Source: Firmicutes bacterium AM55-24TS (lineage in GTDB: Bacteria > Bacillota > Clostridia > UBA1381). Taken from it: a stretch of 64,000 nt of DNA. The notes beneath the pieces were generated by a model. That model was not told the origin of the DNA, ran no database searches, and saw nothing but the letters and a program-made list of their open reading frames with translations. The stretch covers positions 65,754-129,753 of the forward strand of contig QTVU01000003.1 of the NCBI GenBank assembly GCA_003460745.1, in the 5' to 3' direction. Positions 46,263 to 54,685 of this stretch are shown piece after piece; the stretch's first letter is position 1, and each line of letters starts with the position of its first letter. The position numbers and the translations under genes were made by a program.

Positions 46263-46961
46263 TTATTTCTTATACAGCATATCAAGTTCATCTTTTGTCA
46301 ATTCACGGACTTCGCCTTTTTCGAGTGATTTATCAAGTTTCAAATTGCCGATTGCGACACGTTTCAGATACGTCACCGTCTTACCGACTCTTTCGCACAT
46401 ACGTTTTACCTGATGAAATTTACCCTCTGCAATTTCGATATAAGCCTCATTCGGATTTTCCGTTATTTCAAGCTTTGCACTTTTTGCGGTAAACTCTTTA
46501 AATTCCATACCGCCTGCGAATATTTCAACATCTTTTTCTTCCATAGGTTTATCAAGCACCGCGAAATATCTTTTATACACATCTTTTTTCGGTGATGTCA
46601 TTTCATGAGCAAATTGACCGTCATTTGTGAGTATCAAAAGCCCCTCCGTATCTATATCAAGTCTGCCTACGGGATATACCTCAAAATGTGCGTATTCCTC
46701 CGGAACAAATTCGGTTACAACGGGATACTTCTTATCATAAACAGCACTTACGCAGCCTTGCGGTTTATTTAGCATTAAATACACAAATTCACGATAAATC
46801 AATCTTTCGCCGTCAACCTCAACAATACTGTCTTCATCAGTCTGTTCCTCCGGCTTTTTACACACTTCACCGTCTATAAACACAAGACCTTGTTTTATTA
46901 GTTTTTTCACATCTTTTCTGCTTGCATATCCGCAGCCGGAAATATATTTATCTATACGCAT
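46263..46961 (-). CDS. RsuA/RluB-type pseudouridine synthase
   Basis: Makes pseudouridine in rRNA, most likely position 516 of 16S rRNA. About 232 residues: an S4 RNA-binding domain (MRIDKYISGCGYASRKDVKK), then the catalytic domain with YLMLNKPQGCVSA, the catalytic Asp in YPVGRLDIDTEGLLILTNDG, and KFHQVKRMCERVG. AAGGAG precedes ATG 46961; in-frame sequence up to 47009 lies within the upstream terminator. The RsuA-versus-RluB assignment is not certain. Confidence 0.92.
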   Translation of the reverse strand: MRIDKYISGCGYASRKDVKKLIKQGLVFIDGEVCKKPEEQTDEDSIVEVDGERLIYREFVYLMLNKPQGCVSAVYDKKYPVVTEFVPEEYAHFEVYPVGRLDIDTEGLLILTNDGQFAHEMTSPKKDVYKRYFAVLDKPMEEKDVEIFAGGMEFKEFTAKSAKLEITENPNEAYIEIAEGKFHQVKRMCERVGKTVTYLKRVAIGNLKLDKSLEKGEVRELTKDELDMLYKK

Positions 46962-46980
46962 ATATAACTCCTTAAGCAAA

Positions 46981-47006
46981 AAGGACGGCATAATAAAGCC
47001 GTCCTT
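46981..47006 (-). terminator. Terminator of the amino acid ABC transporter operon
   Basis: Minus strand: 9-base stem AAGGACGGC / GCCGTCCTT with an 8-base loop, followed by TTT. It lies 18 bases after the binding-protein gene and just before the pseudouridine synthase. Confidence 0.75.
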
Positions 47007-47023
47007 CAATTTTCAATTATCAA

Positions 47024-47809
47024 TTACTGATTGTTTTCAGCAAGCTTTTCGTCGTATTCCATTGCAAGCTGTTCAATTTCGCCTGAAGCTTTCATTTCTG
47101 AAAGTGTTTCGTTAATCTTGTCAAGAAGTTCTGTGTTACCCTTCTTAACTGCGATTGCATATTCTTCTGTTTCAAATGCCTGTGGGTCTTCAACAATCTT
47201 TAGACCGTTCTTTTCAGCAAGAGCCTTACCTGTTGCAGAGTCGATAACTACTGCGTCAAGCTTACCGTTCTTAACGTCTTGAACTATATCAATACCTCTG
47301 TTTGCTCTTGTAACCTTGTCTTCTGCAAGCTGTAAATCGTTTGTTACGATATTGTCGCCTGTGTAACCAAGAACAACGCCGACTGTCTTGTCATTCTTCA
47401 AATCTTCTGCACTTGTAATATCTGTGTTGTCAGGTGCAACAACGATAACCTGTGATGCAACATAGTATGGATCAGAGAAATCAACGCTTTGCTTTCTTTC
47501 GTCTGTAGCAGTCATACCTGCAACAACCATATCAACCTTACCTGTGCTTACAGATGCAACAAGTCCGTCAAATTCCATATCTTCAATTTGAAGTTCTTTA
47601 CCTACATTTTCGGCAATCTTATTTGCAATAGCAACGTCAATACCGTCAAATTCGCCTACAAGACCTTGTGATGTTGTGTATTCAAACGGTGGGAATGCTG
47701 CGTTTGTACCCATAATCAACTTATCACTGCTTCCGCAACCTGCAAGTGCTGCCACTGCCATAACTGATGCAGCTGCCAAAGCTACCACTTTCATTAAACC
47801 CTTTTTCAT
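47024..47809 (-). CDS. Polar amino acid ABC transporter, substrate-binding lipoprotein
   Basis: 261 residues: a lipoprotein signal peptide with lipobox AALAGCGSS (lipidated Cys about residue 25), then the family 3 solute-binding fold: GTNAAFPPFEYTT, MEFDGLVASVSTGKVDMV, GMTATDERKQSVDFSDPYY. The ligand is probably a polar or charged amino acid such as glutamine, arginine or cystine. It is the last gene of permease-ATPase-binding protein, with a terminator after it. Confidence 0.95.
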   Translation of the reverse strand: MKKGLMKVVALAAASVMAVAALAGCGSSDKLIMGTNAAFPPFEYTTSQGLVGEFDGIDVAIANKIAENVGKELQIEDMEFDGLVASVSTGKVDMVVAGMTATDERKQSVDFSDPYYVASQVIVVAPDNTDITSAEDLKNDKTVGVVLGYTGDNIVTNDLQLAEDKVTRANRGIDIVQDVKNGKLDAVVIDSATGKALAEKNGLKIVEDPQAFETEEYAIAVKKGNTELLDKINETLSEMKASGEIEQLAMEYDEKLAENNQ

Positions 47810-47868
47810 TTTTTGTATCCTCCTAAAAAATCACTTATTTTATATTTAACACATTCTGTGTTAGATAA

Positions 47869-48593
47869 CTACTTTAAAACTTTGCTCAAAAATTCTTTTG
47901 TTCTTTCGTTTTTCGGATTGCTGAACACTTCGTCAGGAGTGCCTTCTTCAAGTACATATCCGCCGTCCATAAACAAAACTCTTGATGCAACTTCGCGTGC
48001 AAATCCCATTTCGTGAGTTACAACAACCATTGTCATACCACCGTCCGCAAGGTCTTTCATAACAGAAAGAACTTCACCGACCATTTCAGGGTCAAGTGCC
48101 GATGTAGGTTCATCGAACAACATTATATCCGGCTGCATTGCAAGTGCACGTGCTATTGCAATTCTCTGCTGTTGACCGCCCGAAAGCTGTGCGGGATATG
48201 AGTCCTCTTTGTCCGCAAGACCTACTTTATTCAAAAGCTCACGTGCAAGCTTTTCAGCCTCTGCTTTCGGCATTTTCTTAACCTTAATCGGTGCAAGAGT
48301 TATATTATCAAGCACTGTAAGGTGCGGGAACAGATTAAACTGCTGAAACACCATACCCATTTTTTCACGAATTTTATTTACATTTGTTTTTGGAGCGGTA
48401 ATGCTTTCGCCCTCAATGAGAATTTCACCCTCTGTCGGCACTTCAAGCAAATTAAGACATCTCAAAAATGTTGATTTACCCGAACCCGAGGACCTATAAC
48501 AACAACCTTTTCGCCTTGTTTTATGTGCTGGTCAATTCCCTTTAATACTTCCAAATCTCCAAAATGCTTTTTTAAACCGGTAACCTTTATCAT
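47869..48593 (-). CDS. Polar amino acid ABC transporter, ATPase (frameshifted in this sequence)
   Basis: GlnQ-type ATPase. From ATG 48593 the first frame reads [20 protein letters not shown] and reaches VVVIGP; then one base is missing near 48490-48493 (minus strand GGTCCTCGGG). Adding it gives the Walker [19 protein letters not shown], after which the second frame runs through the signature [17 protein letters not shown], Walker [17 protein letters not shown] and [13 protein letters not shown]. Repaired length is about 241 residues, normal. The start overlaps the permease stop (ATGA). Identity is certain; whether the break is real is not. Confidence 0.93.
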
Positions 48594-49279
48594 CTCTTAT
48601 CCGCCTTTCTCATACCTTTTTCAACTTTAGAAAGCAACGTACTTATAATCTTTATAACAACATAATATATAACTGCTATTGACAAAAGAGGTATAAGGTA
48701 ATCATATGTAAGGCTCTGTACCTTTCTTGCCGCTCCGACAAGGTCGATATTCGCAATCATACCGATTACGGCTGTTTCTTTTATCAATACAACAAATTCA
48801 TTACCAAGCGCCGGCAGAATATTTTTCATAGCCTGCGGCATAACAATGCTTGCCATAGTCTGTTTATGCGTCATACCAAGCGAACGTCCCGCCTCAGTCT
48901 GACCGATATTTACGGACAATATACCGCCTCTGACGATTTCCGCAATATACGCACCGCTGTTTATACCGAATGCAATAAATCCGACTACCCACTTATCAAT
49001 ATGCACATTTGCAAAAATAACAAAATAAATTATAAGCAGCTGCACCATTGTCGGCGTACCGCGGATAATATCAATATAAATTCCCGAAACGGCTCTTAAA
49101 ATCTTACTTTTTGACAGACGCATAAGTGCCATCAGAATACCGATTACCAAACCCAACAATACCGAGAAAAGAGATATTAAAAGCGTATATCCCAATCCAC
49201 TAACAAACCACTGCCAACGTCCGTCTACCACAAATGTAGAGTTCAAGCGGTTTAACAAATCAACAACCCAAGCAGGCAT
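48590..49279 (-). CDS. Polar amino acid ABC transporter, permease
   Basis: 229 residues with about five transmembrane helices and the HisM/GlnP-type signatures DIIRGTPTMVQLLIIYF, FGINSGAYIAEIVRGGI and EAGRSLGMTHKQTMASIVMP (EAA loop, contact with the ATPase). TAGGAG precedes the ATG. It is the first gene of the transporter operon. Confidence 0.95.
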   Translation of the reverse strand: MPAWVVDLLNRLNSTFVVDGRWQWFVSGLGYTLLISLFSVLLGLVIGILMALMRLSKSKILRAVSGIYIDIIRGTPTMVQLLIIYFVIFANVHIDKWVVGFIAFGINSGAYIAEIVRGGILSVNIGQTEAGRSLGMTHKQTMASIVMPQAMKNILPALGNEFVVLIKETAVIGMIANIDLVGAARKVQSLTYDYLIPLLSIAVIYYVVIKIISTLLSKVEKGMRKADKR

Positions 49280-49318
49280 ATCTTCAACTCCTAATGTATT
49301 TTTATTTCAATACTCTAT

Positions 49319-49347
49319 ATAATATCAAAAATTGCCCTAAATATCAA
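49319..49347 (-). promoter_or_regulatory. Promoter of the amino acid ABC transporter operon
   Basis: Minus strand: TTGATA (49347-49342), 17-base spacer, TATTAT (49324-49319). Confidence 0.65.
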
Positions 49348-49397
49348 TACTTATTTGAAATTTTCTACATTTTGATGTATAACAATTCATTTTAGGA

Positions 49398-49426
49398 TTG
49401 CAAAAAGGTTAAAATAATGATATAAT
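49398..49426 (+). promoter_or_regulatory. Promoter of the microcompartment shell gene
   Basis: TTGCAA (49398-49403), 17-base spacer, TATAAT (49421-49426) with a TG just before the -10 (TGATATAAT). Confidence 0.75.
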
Positions 49427-49456
49427 ATATATAAGATTGGTTTAGGGAGGGATATT

Positions 49457-50167
49457 ATGAATAACGATATGTTCGGAAAATGCGGTATGACACAGTTTGT
49501 CGGTGTCGGCGTTTGCGATACAATCGGTCTTTATATCGCCAATATTGATGACGATTTAAGAAAACAAATGAATATCCCGGAAAAGTTCCACGCGGTCGGT
49601 CTTATCGGTTCCCGTACAGGTGCGGGAGCACAAATTCAAGCCGTTGATGACGCGGTTAAAGCTACTTCGACAGAGGTTATCTCTATCGAAATTCCGCGTG
49701 ATACAAAAGGTTGGGGCGGTCACGGAAACTTTATCATAATCGGCGGTGAAACACCTGCCGACGTTAAGAGAGCCGTTGAATTAGCGCTTGAATACATAGA
49801 CATAAATGCCGGCGAAATATACATAAGTGAAGCAGGTCACATGGAATTCCAGTACAGTGCAAGGTGCGGTGAGGCTATCAACAAGGCATTTGATGTGCCG
49901 ATAGGCAGACCGTTCGGCTTTGTATGTGCGTCACCTGCTCCGATTGGTATGGTAATCGCAGATATTGCGTTAAAATCTGCCGGTGTCGAATTGATAAAAA
50001 CACTTCGTCCGGACAGCGGTACAAGCCATTCAAATGAAGTGATTATAATTTTCACAGGTGAAGCGTCAGCGGTTAAAACCGCCGTCACAGACGCACGTTC
50101 CGCAGGAATGCAACTTCTGCGTTCACTCGGCTCTGAACCTTTGCCTGTAACAAAACCATATATTTAA
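49457..50167 (+). CDS. Bacterial microcompartment trimer shell protein (PduB/EtuB-like)
   Basis: 236 residues with two tandem BMC domains, the BMC-T type that forms pseudohexameric trimers with a gated central pore. Conserved stretches are PEKFHAVGLIGSRTGAGAQI, DDAVKATSTEVISIEIPRDT, KGWGGHGNFIIIGG, SEAGHMEFQYSARC and GTSHSNEVIIIFTGEASAV. These match PduB/EtuB rather than EutL. AGGGAGGG precedes the ATG. It is a single gene with its own promoter and terminator; there is no other shell protein, signature enzyme or BMC-H gene within the window, so it is an orphan here. If the genome holds a microcompartment operon elsewhere, this protein could add to its shell. Confidence 0.9.
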   Translation: MNNDMFGKCGMTQFVGVGVCDTIGLYIANIDDDLRKQMNIPEKFHAVGLIGSRTGAGAQIQAVDDAVKATSTEVISIEIPRDTKGWGGHGNFIIIGGETPADVKRAVELALEYIDINAGEIYISEAGHMEFQYSARCGEAINKAFDVPIGRPFGFVCASPAPIGMVIADIALKSAGVELIKTLRPDSGTSHSNEVIIIFTGEASAVKTAVTDARSAGMQLLRSLGSEPLPVTKPYI

Positions 50168-50174
50168 GCTAACA

Positions 50175-50204
50175 AAAAAATCACATCATATGATGTGATT
50201 TTTT
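50175..50204. terminator. Bidirectional terminator after the shell gene
   Basis: Perfect 14-base stem AAAAAATCACATCA / TGATGTGATTTTTT with a TA centre. Confidence 0.9.
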
Positions 50205-50219
50205 GAATATTATGTTTTT

Positions 50220-51818
50220 TTATTTTGAAACCAATACAAGCTCATCATTTTTTTCTATTATCGTACTTCCGACAGGAATAACGACATCATCACCGCGTTT
50301 TATCATAATCACAAGATAGCCCTCAGGAAATTCAATTTCAGCCATACTTTTTCCACGCCAATTTTTTCTGTCGTTCGCAGAAATCTCCCTAAAACGAACA
50401 TCACCGTTTATTCCGTGTGACGGTGCACCGAGAATTATCGTATCACCCTCATATATTACCGTTTCACCGTTCGGAATAATCGTTTCGTCATTTCTGTAAA
50501 TCGCCGCAAAAAGCATTTGCGGAGGAAGGGAAATATCCTTTACCGCACGGTCAATCCATCTGTTACCGCTGTCAATATTCAAGCGAATAAAATTAATTTC
50601 CGTTTCGTCCGAATAGTCGTTAAACGTTTTCAGTACAGAACCGGTCTTGTCAATCATATTCGTTTTACTTGCGACAAACGGAAGAAGCGACCCTTGCAGC
50701 GTAATTGAAAACAATACAACGCAAAATGCAATATGGAAAACGTCCTGCTCCATTGTCACACCGCCTACCATAGCCATTATTGCGAACACGATTGACGCCG
50801 CACCTCTGAGACCTGCCCACGACACAACAAGATATTGTGAAATTTTTGTTTTAAACGGTGCAAGCACAGTCGCAACCGCCAACGGTCTTGCAACGAATGT
50901 GATAAACAGTGCTATAAATATTGACGGCAACAAAACAGTTAATATTTTTGACGGGAACGACAAAAGTCCCAAAAGGAAAAATATAAGCATTTGCATAAGT
51001 CCGGTCATTCCATCAAAAAAATGTACAAGTGATTTTTTGTTATATATGTTCTGATTTCCCAAAACGATACCTACTATGTACGCACTGAGATAACCGTTTC
51101 CGCCGACCAATGTCGGCAATGCGTACGCAAGCACCGCCACTCCAAGCACAAACGCCGCATCAAAACCAGATGTATTAAAAGTGAAATATTTCATAAACCA
51201 TACTGCACCGAGTGCAATCAGAAAACCTATCAAAACACCGAAAACAATTTGTGCGGCGATACTGTAAACCATCTGTCCGACACTGTTTTCGCCCTTCATA
51301 AACGACAGAACTATAACGGTCAGCATATATGCAAACGGGTCATTACTTCCGCTTTCCATTTCAAGCATTGACGCAGTGTTATACTTCAAGTTAAGATTTT
51401 TTGAACGCAGTACCGAAAACACAGACGCTGCATCAGTAGAACTCATAACCGCACCGATAAGCATACTTTCGAGCAATTTTATTTTTAAAACAAAAAAACA
51501 AAACACTGTTGTAAGAGCCGCCGTGAAAATAACTCCCACGCTCGATAACAACAGTGCCTTTACTGCCACAGGTTTAGCCTCGCTTAATTTAGTGCCGAAA
51601 CCTCCGTAAAACATAATAAATACAAGCGCAACAGAACAAATCTGTTCTGCAAAGCTGTAATTTTCAAAAGGAATTTTAAGTATTCCGTCCGAACCGAACA
51701 CCATACCAAGTGCGATAAACGCAATAAGTACAGGCATTCCGATTTTGTTTGATAACTTATTTGCAAGTACGCAAATTATAATAACAGCCGCCGAAAGCAA
51801 CAGTGATATGTTAAACAT
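50220..51818 (-). CDS. CPA1-type K+ (or Na+)/H+ antiporter with a TrkA-C domain
   Basis: 532 residues of the NhaP2/CvrA type. About twelve transmembrane helices, including the transport-core MLIGAVMSSTDAASVFSVLR and MLEMESGSNDPFAYMLTV (the conserved ND pair) and VVSWAGLRGAASIVFAIMA; then a cytoplasmic TrkA-C domain (PNGETVIYEGDTIILG, IEKNDELVLVSK) that senses a ligand. The preference between K+ and Na+ cannot be read. AAGGAGG precedes the ATG. Confidence 0.92.
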   Translation of the reverse strand: MFNISLLLSAAVIIICVLANKLSNKIGMPVLIAFIALGMVFGSDGILKIPFENYSFAEQICSVALVFIMFYGGFGTKLSEAKPVAVKALLLSSVGVIFTAALTTVFCFFVLKIKLLESMLIGAVMSSTDAASVFSVLRSKNLNLKYNTASMLEMESGSNDPFAYMLTVIVLSFMKGENSVGQMVYSIAAQIVFGVLIGFLIALGAVWFMKYFTFNTSGFDAAFVLGVAVLAYALPTLVGGNGYLSAYIVGIVLGNQNIYNKKSLVHFFDGMTGLMQMLIFFLLGLLSFPSKILTVLLPSIFIALFITFVARPLAVATVLAPFKTKISQYLVVSWAGLRGAASIVFAIMAMVGGVTMEQDVFHIAFCVVLFSITLQGSLLPFVASKTNMIDKTGSVLKTFNDYSDETEINFIRLNIDSGNRWIDRAVKDISLPPQMLFAAIYRNDETIIPNGETVIYEGDTIILGAPSHGINGDVRFREISANDRKNWRGKSMAEIEFPEGYLVIMIKRGDDVVIPVGSTIIEKNDELVLVSK

Positions 51819-51847
51819 AAATACCTCCTTAAATACTTTTTATAGAG

Positions 51848-51861
51848 TTATGTTAACATAA
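51848..51861. other. Perfect 14-base palindrome TTATGTTAACATAA upstream of the antiporter gene
   Basis: It lies 30 bases before the antiporter start codon, in the 63-base gap after the HAD gene. It could be an operator or chance in AT-rich DNA. Confidence 0.35.
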
Positions 51862-51881
51862 AACTGACGATATTTCAAGCC

Positions 51882-52700
51882 TTAATTTTGTGTTTTTACA
51901 ATTTTTTCAAGTCTGTTTATGATATATGCGATAGCACTGCCGTTGTTAGACGGCGCTAAGTTGTCCGCAATTTTTTTCACGCTTTCTTCTGCGTTCTCAA
52001 CTGCATACGAAATTCCCGCTGCTTCCAACATTGAAATATCATTCATATTGTCACCGACAGCTATAATTTTGTTCTGCTCAATACCTATTTTTTTCGCCAT
52101 ATCAAGCATTCCCTTACCCTTTGAAACTCCGTTCGCAACAATGTCAAGATACTTGTCACCGCTTCTGACCGCATAGCCGTTATCATATTCGGCTCTGTAT
52201 ATCGGCTCGTACTTGTCAAGCAGTTCTCTTTCACCAATCAAAAGCACCTTTATCCAAGGTCTTTGCCAAATTTCATCGGGTAAACTATAAACAACCTCAT
52301 AGCTGCGTGTCAAAAATCGCTTTGTTTCCTCACATTCTCTGTAAACGTACACAATTTCATCACTGTACACTTCCAAACCTATTTGCGGAAAATCATCATA
52401 TACACGCTTTATTGCCTGTTTTCTGTTTTCCTCAATAAATCGTTCAAATACCGCACAATCTTTTTCATAGTCATATATCTTCGCACCGTTATGTAATACC
52501 GCCGGTGCATTTATGTGCAAATTCGGCATATATGCACGAACTGCCTCAACCATTCTTCCCGTTGCGACAGTAAACCGTCCGCCGTTTTTTATGAAATAAT
52601 CTATCGCTTGTCTGTTTTCTTCAGATATGGTGTGATTGTCATCAAGCAACGTTGCGTCCATATCCGAAACAAGCAAATAATCCGAAAATTTACCTTGCAT
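51882..52700 (-). CDS. Cof-type HAD family hydrolase
   Basis: 272 residues, HAD IIB: motif I SDMDATLLDD, FTVATGRMVEAV and motif IV AVGDNMNDISMLEAAG. AAGGTGG lies before ATG 52700, whose TAATG overlaps the stop of the GH13 gene, showing translational coupling; an in-frame extension to 52730 lies inside that gene. The coupling suggests a sugar phosphate substrate, but this is inference. Paralogue of the gene at 44965. Confidence 0.92.
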   Translation of the reverse strand: MQGKFSDYLLVSDMDATLLDDNHTISEENRQAIDYFIKNGGRFTVATGRMVEAVRAYMPNLHINAPAVLHNGAKIYDYEKDCAVFERFIEENRKQAIKRVYDDFPQIGLEVYSDEIVYVYRECEETKRFLTRSYEVVYSLPDEIWQRPWIKVLLIGERELLDKYEPIYRAEYDNGYAVRSGDKYLDIVANGVSKGKGMLDMAKKIGIEQNKIIAVGDNMNDISMLEAAGISYAVENAEESVKKIADNLAPSNNGSAIAYIINRLEKIVKTQN

Positions 52701-54634
52701 TATTTTTCCACCTTGTAAACCTTTATCCATAATCTCGGTATATCAATAAAATGAATACCGTCAGACGATTCAAGCAAGCTGTTATCGTCACTCGTTTGAC
52801 ATTTTAGTTTTCTCATACCGTATCTCGCAACATCTACACGTGCTCTTTCTTCTCTTGTACCCAGATTGGCAACAATAAGATATTTTTCATCATGATAACA
52901 ACGTACAAAACCGTACACGTGTCCGACTTTATGAACACATTCAAAATCGCCGATTGAGAATGCCTTTGAACTGTTTCTCAATTTAATCATATTCTTATAG
53001 CGTTGTCTGATTCTTCCGTCCTTGTCAACTTCGTCAACATTATCCCATGGATATGTCTGACGGCAGAACGGATCGCCATATCCCTGCATACCGATTTCGT
53101 CACCGTAATATATACAAGGCACACCAGGAAGCATCATCTGCAGTCCGACTACTAAAGTTGCTTTTTCCTTGGCAAGTTCAAGTGCATAGCCGTCAAGTTT
53201 AAAGCTCGCCTGAAAATCTTTTGATATTTCGTGTCTTGACGGTGCATCACCCATACGGGTCATTATTCTTTCGACATCGTGACTTGTTATTATATTCAAA
53301 AGCGAATAATAAGCAGGTGCAGGGTAATTTTCTTTAATGCTCATAAGACGTGCGTCAAATTCTTCAACGTCAATTCTTCCGCTTACCGCGTCAATCAACG
53401 CTCTGCGCATTGGGTAATTCATAACGGAGTCAAGCTCCTTACCCAAGAAATATTCACGTCTTTCACCGTAAGCGGACTTATTTGACGCGTCTTCCCAAAC
53501 TTCACCTATAATAACTGCATCTTTATCGGCTTTCTTTACGTTTTCTCTAAGTTCTTTAACGAAAAATCCCGGTAATTCATCAACAACATCAAGTCGCCAA
53601 CCCGACGCACCGTTCTTTATCCATCTTTTAACGATTGCATCTTTGTCCGAAAGCAAATACTTACGACATTCTTCACTGTGTTCTTCAATCTGCGGAAGTG
53701 TCGTCATTCCCCACCATGATTCATACACATCAGGCCAATCCATAAATCTAAACCAAGTGTAATACGGTGATTCCTTCGACTGATAAGCACCAATGCTGTC
53801 GTATTCGCCGTATTTATTAAAATAACGGCTGTTACTTCCCGTATGGTTAAATACACCGTCAAGAATTATGCGTATTCCCATTTCTTTTGCTTTTGAACAA
53901 AGCTCTTTAAATGTTTCCTCATCACCAAACATCGGATCGATTGTTTCATAATCGCCCGTATCGTATTTATGGTTTGAGTATGCTTTGAATATCGGATTTA
54001 AGTAAATTACCGATATTCCCAAATCTTTTAAATACGGCAATTTTTTAATTACACCTTTCAAATTACCGCCGAAAAAGTCATTTGCTTTATACTCACCGCC
54101 AAATTGTTCGGCTTTATAAAACGGTTGTTCGCCCCAATTACGCTTTATTATATCTGTACGATTTCCTAAAAATTCTCCGTTTTCGTTGCCGTTGCAAAAT
54201 CTGTCTACAAAAATTTGATATGCAATCCCCGTTTTAAACCAATCCGGAGTTTTGTAATCTTCGTTATAAACAGTTATCTGATACGAATTACTCGGTGAAT
54301 TAAAACACATTTCACCAATTCCGCCGAGTTGTTTTGAATTGTTGCCGTAATAAACCATACCTCTTTCGGTTTCAAGTTCAAAATAATACCAAACAAGTCC
54401 TGCTTTTTCAGGCATTTTCACGTTCACCGAATATATGCAGTGGTCACCGACATCAAAAATATACGGCATATCCTTTCGGACTTCGCCCTTGCCATCCTCC
54501 ATATAGACAAGACGAACCGCCGACGGAATACCTGCGCCCGACACAGCCAAACGCAATCTGACTTCACCGCCGCAAGTCACCGCTCCAAAAGGAAATCTAT
54601 AAAATTTTTCTCTGGAATTATGCTCTATATCCAT
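52700..54634 (-). CDS. GH13 alpha-glucosidase/neopullulanase-type hydrolase
   Basis: 644 residues: an N-terminal carbohydrate-binding beta-sandwich (to about 125), the catalytic barrel and a C-terminal beta domain. Catalytic regions: DGVFNHTG, GWRLDVVDE (nucleophile Asp), IIGEVWED (acid/base Glu) and ITSHDVERI. With no signal peptide it is intracellular and probably acts on maltodextrins or cyclodextrins released from glycogen. AAGGGG precedes the ATG. It sits just after the glgP terminator with no room for a promoter, so it is probably expressed by read-through from glgA-glgP. Confidence 0.93.
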   Translation of the reverse strand: MDIEHNSREKFYRFPFGAVTCGGEVRLRLAVSGAGIPSAVRLVYMEDGKGEVRKDMPYIFDVGDHCIYSVNVKMPEKAGLVWYYFELETERGMVYYGNNSKQLGGIGEMCFNSPSNSYQITVYNEDYKTPDWFKTGIAYQIFVDRFCNGNENGEFLGNRTDIIKRNWGEQPFYKAEQFGGEYKANDFFGGNLKGVIKKLPYLKDLGISVIYLNPIFKAYSNHKYDTGDYETIDPMFGDEETFKELCSKAKEMGIRIILDGVFNHTGSNSRYFNKYGEYDSIGAYQSKESPYYTWFRFMDWPDVYESWWGMTTLPQIEEHSEECRKYLLSDKDAIVKRWIKNGASGWRLDVVDELPGFFVKELRENVKKADKDAVIIGEVWEDASNKSAYGERREYFLGKELDSVMNYPMRRALIDAVSGRIDVEEFDARLMSIKENYPAPAYYSLLNIITSHDVERIMTRMGDAPSRHEISKDFQASFKLDGYALELAKEKATLVVGLQMMLPGVPCIYYGDEIGMQGYGDPFCRQTYPWDNVDEVDKDGRIRQRYKNMIKLRNSSKAFSIGDFECVHKVGHVYGFVRCYHDEKYLIVANLGTREERARVDVARYGMRKLKCQTSDDNSLLESSDGIHFIDIPRLWIKVYKVEK

Positions 54635-54652
54635 ATTTACCCCTTTATCGTA

Positions 54653-54678
54653 AAAGAAGTGACCTAAGTCACTTCTTT
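54653..54678 (-). terminator. Terminator (perhaps partial) between glgP and the GH13 gene
   Basis: 11-base perfect stem AAAGAAGTGAC / GTCACTTCTTT with a CTAA loop; on the minus strand only TTTT-type bases of the arm follow, so read-through is plausible. Confidence 0.7.
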
Positions 54679-54685
54679 ATTTTTA

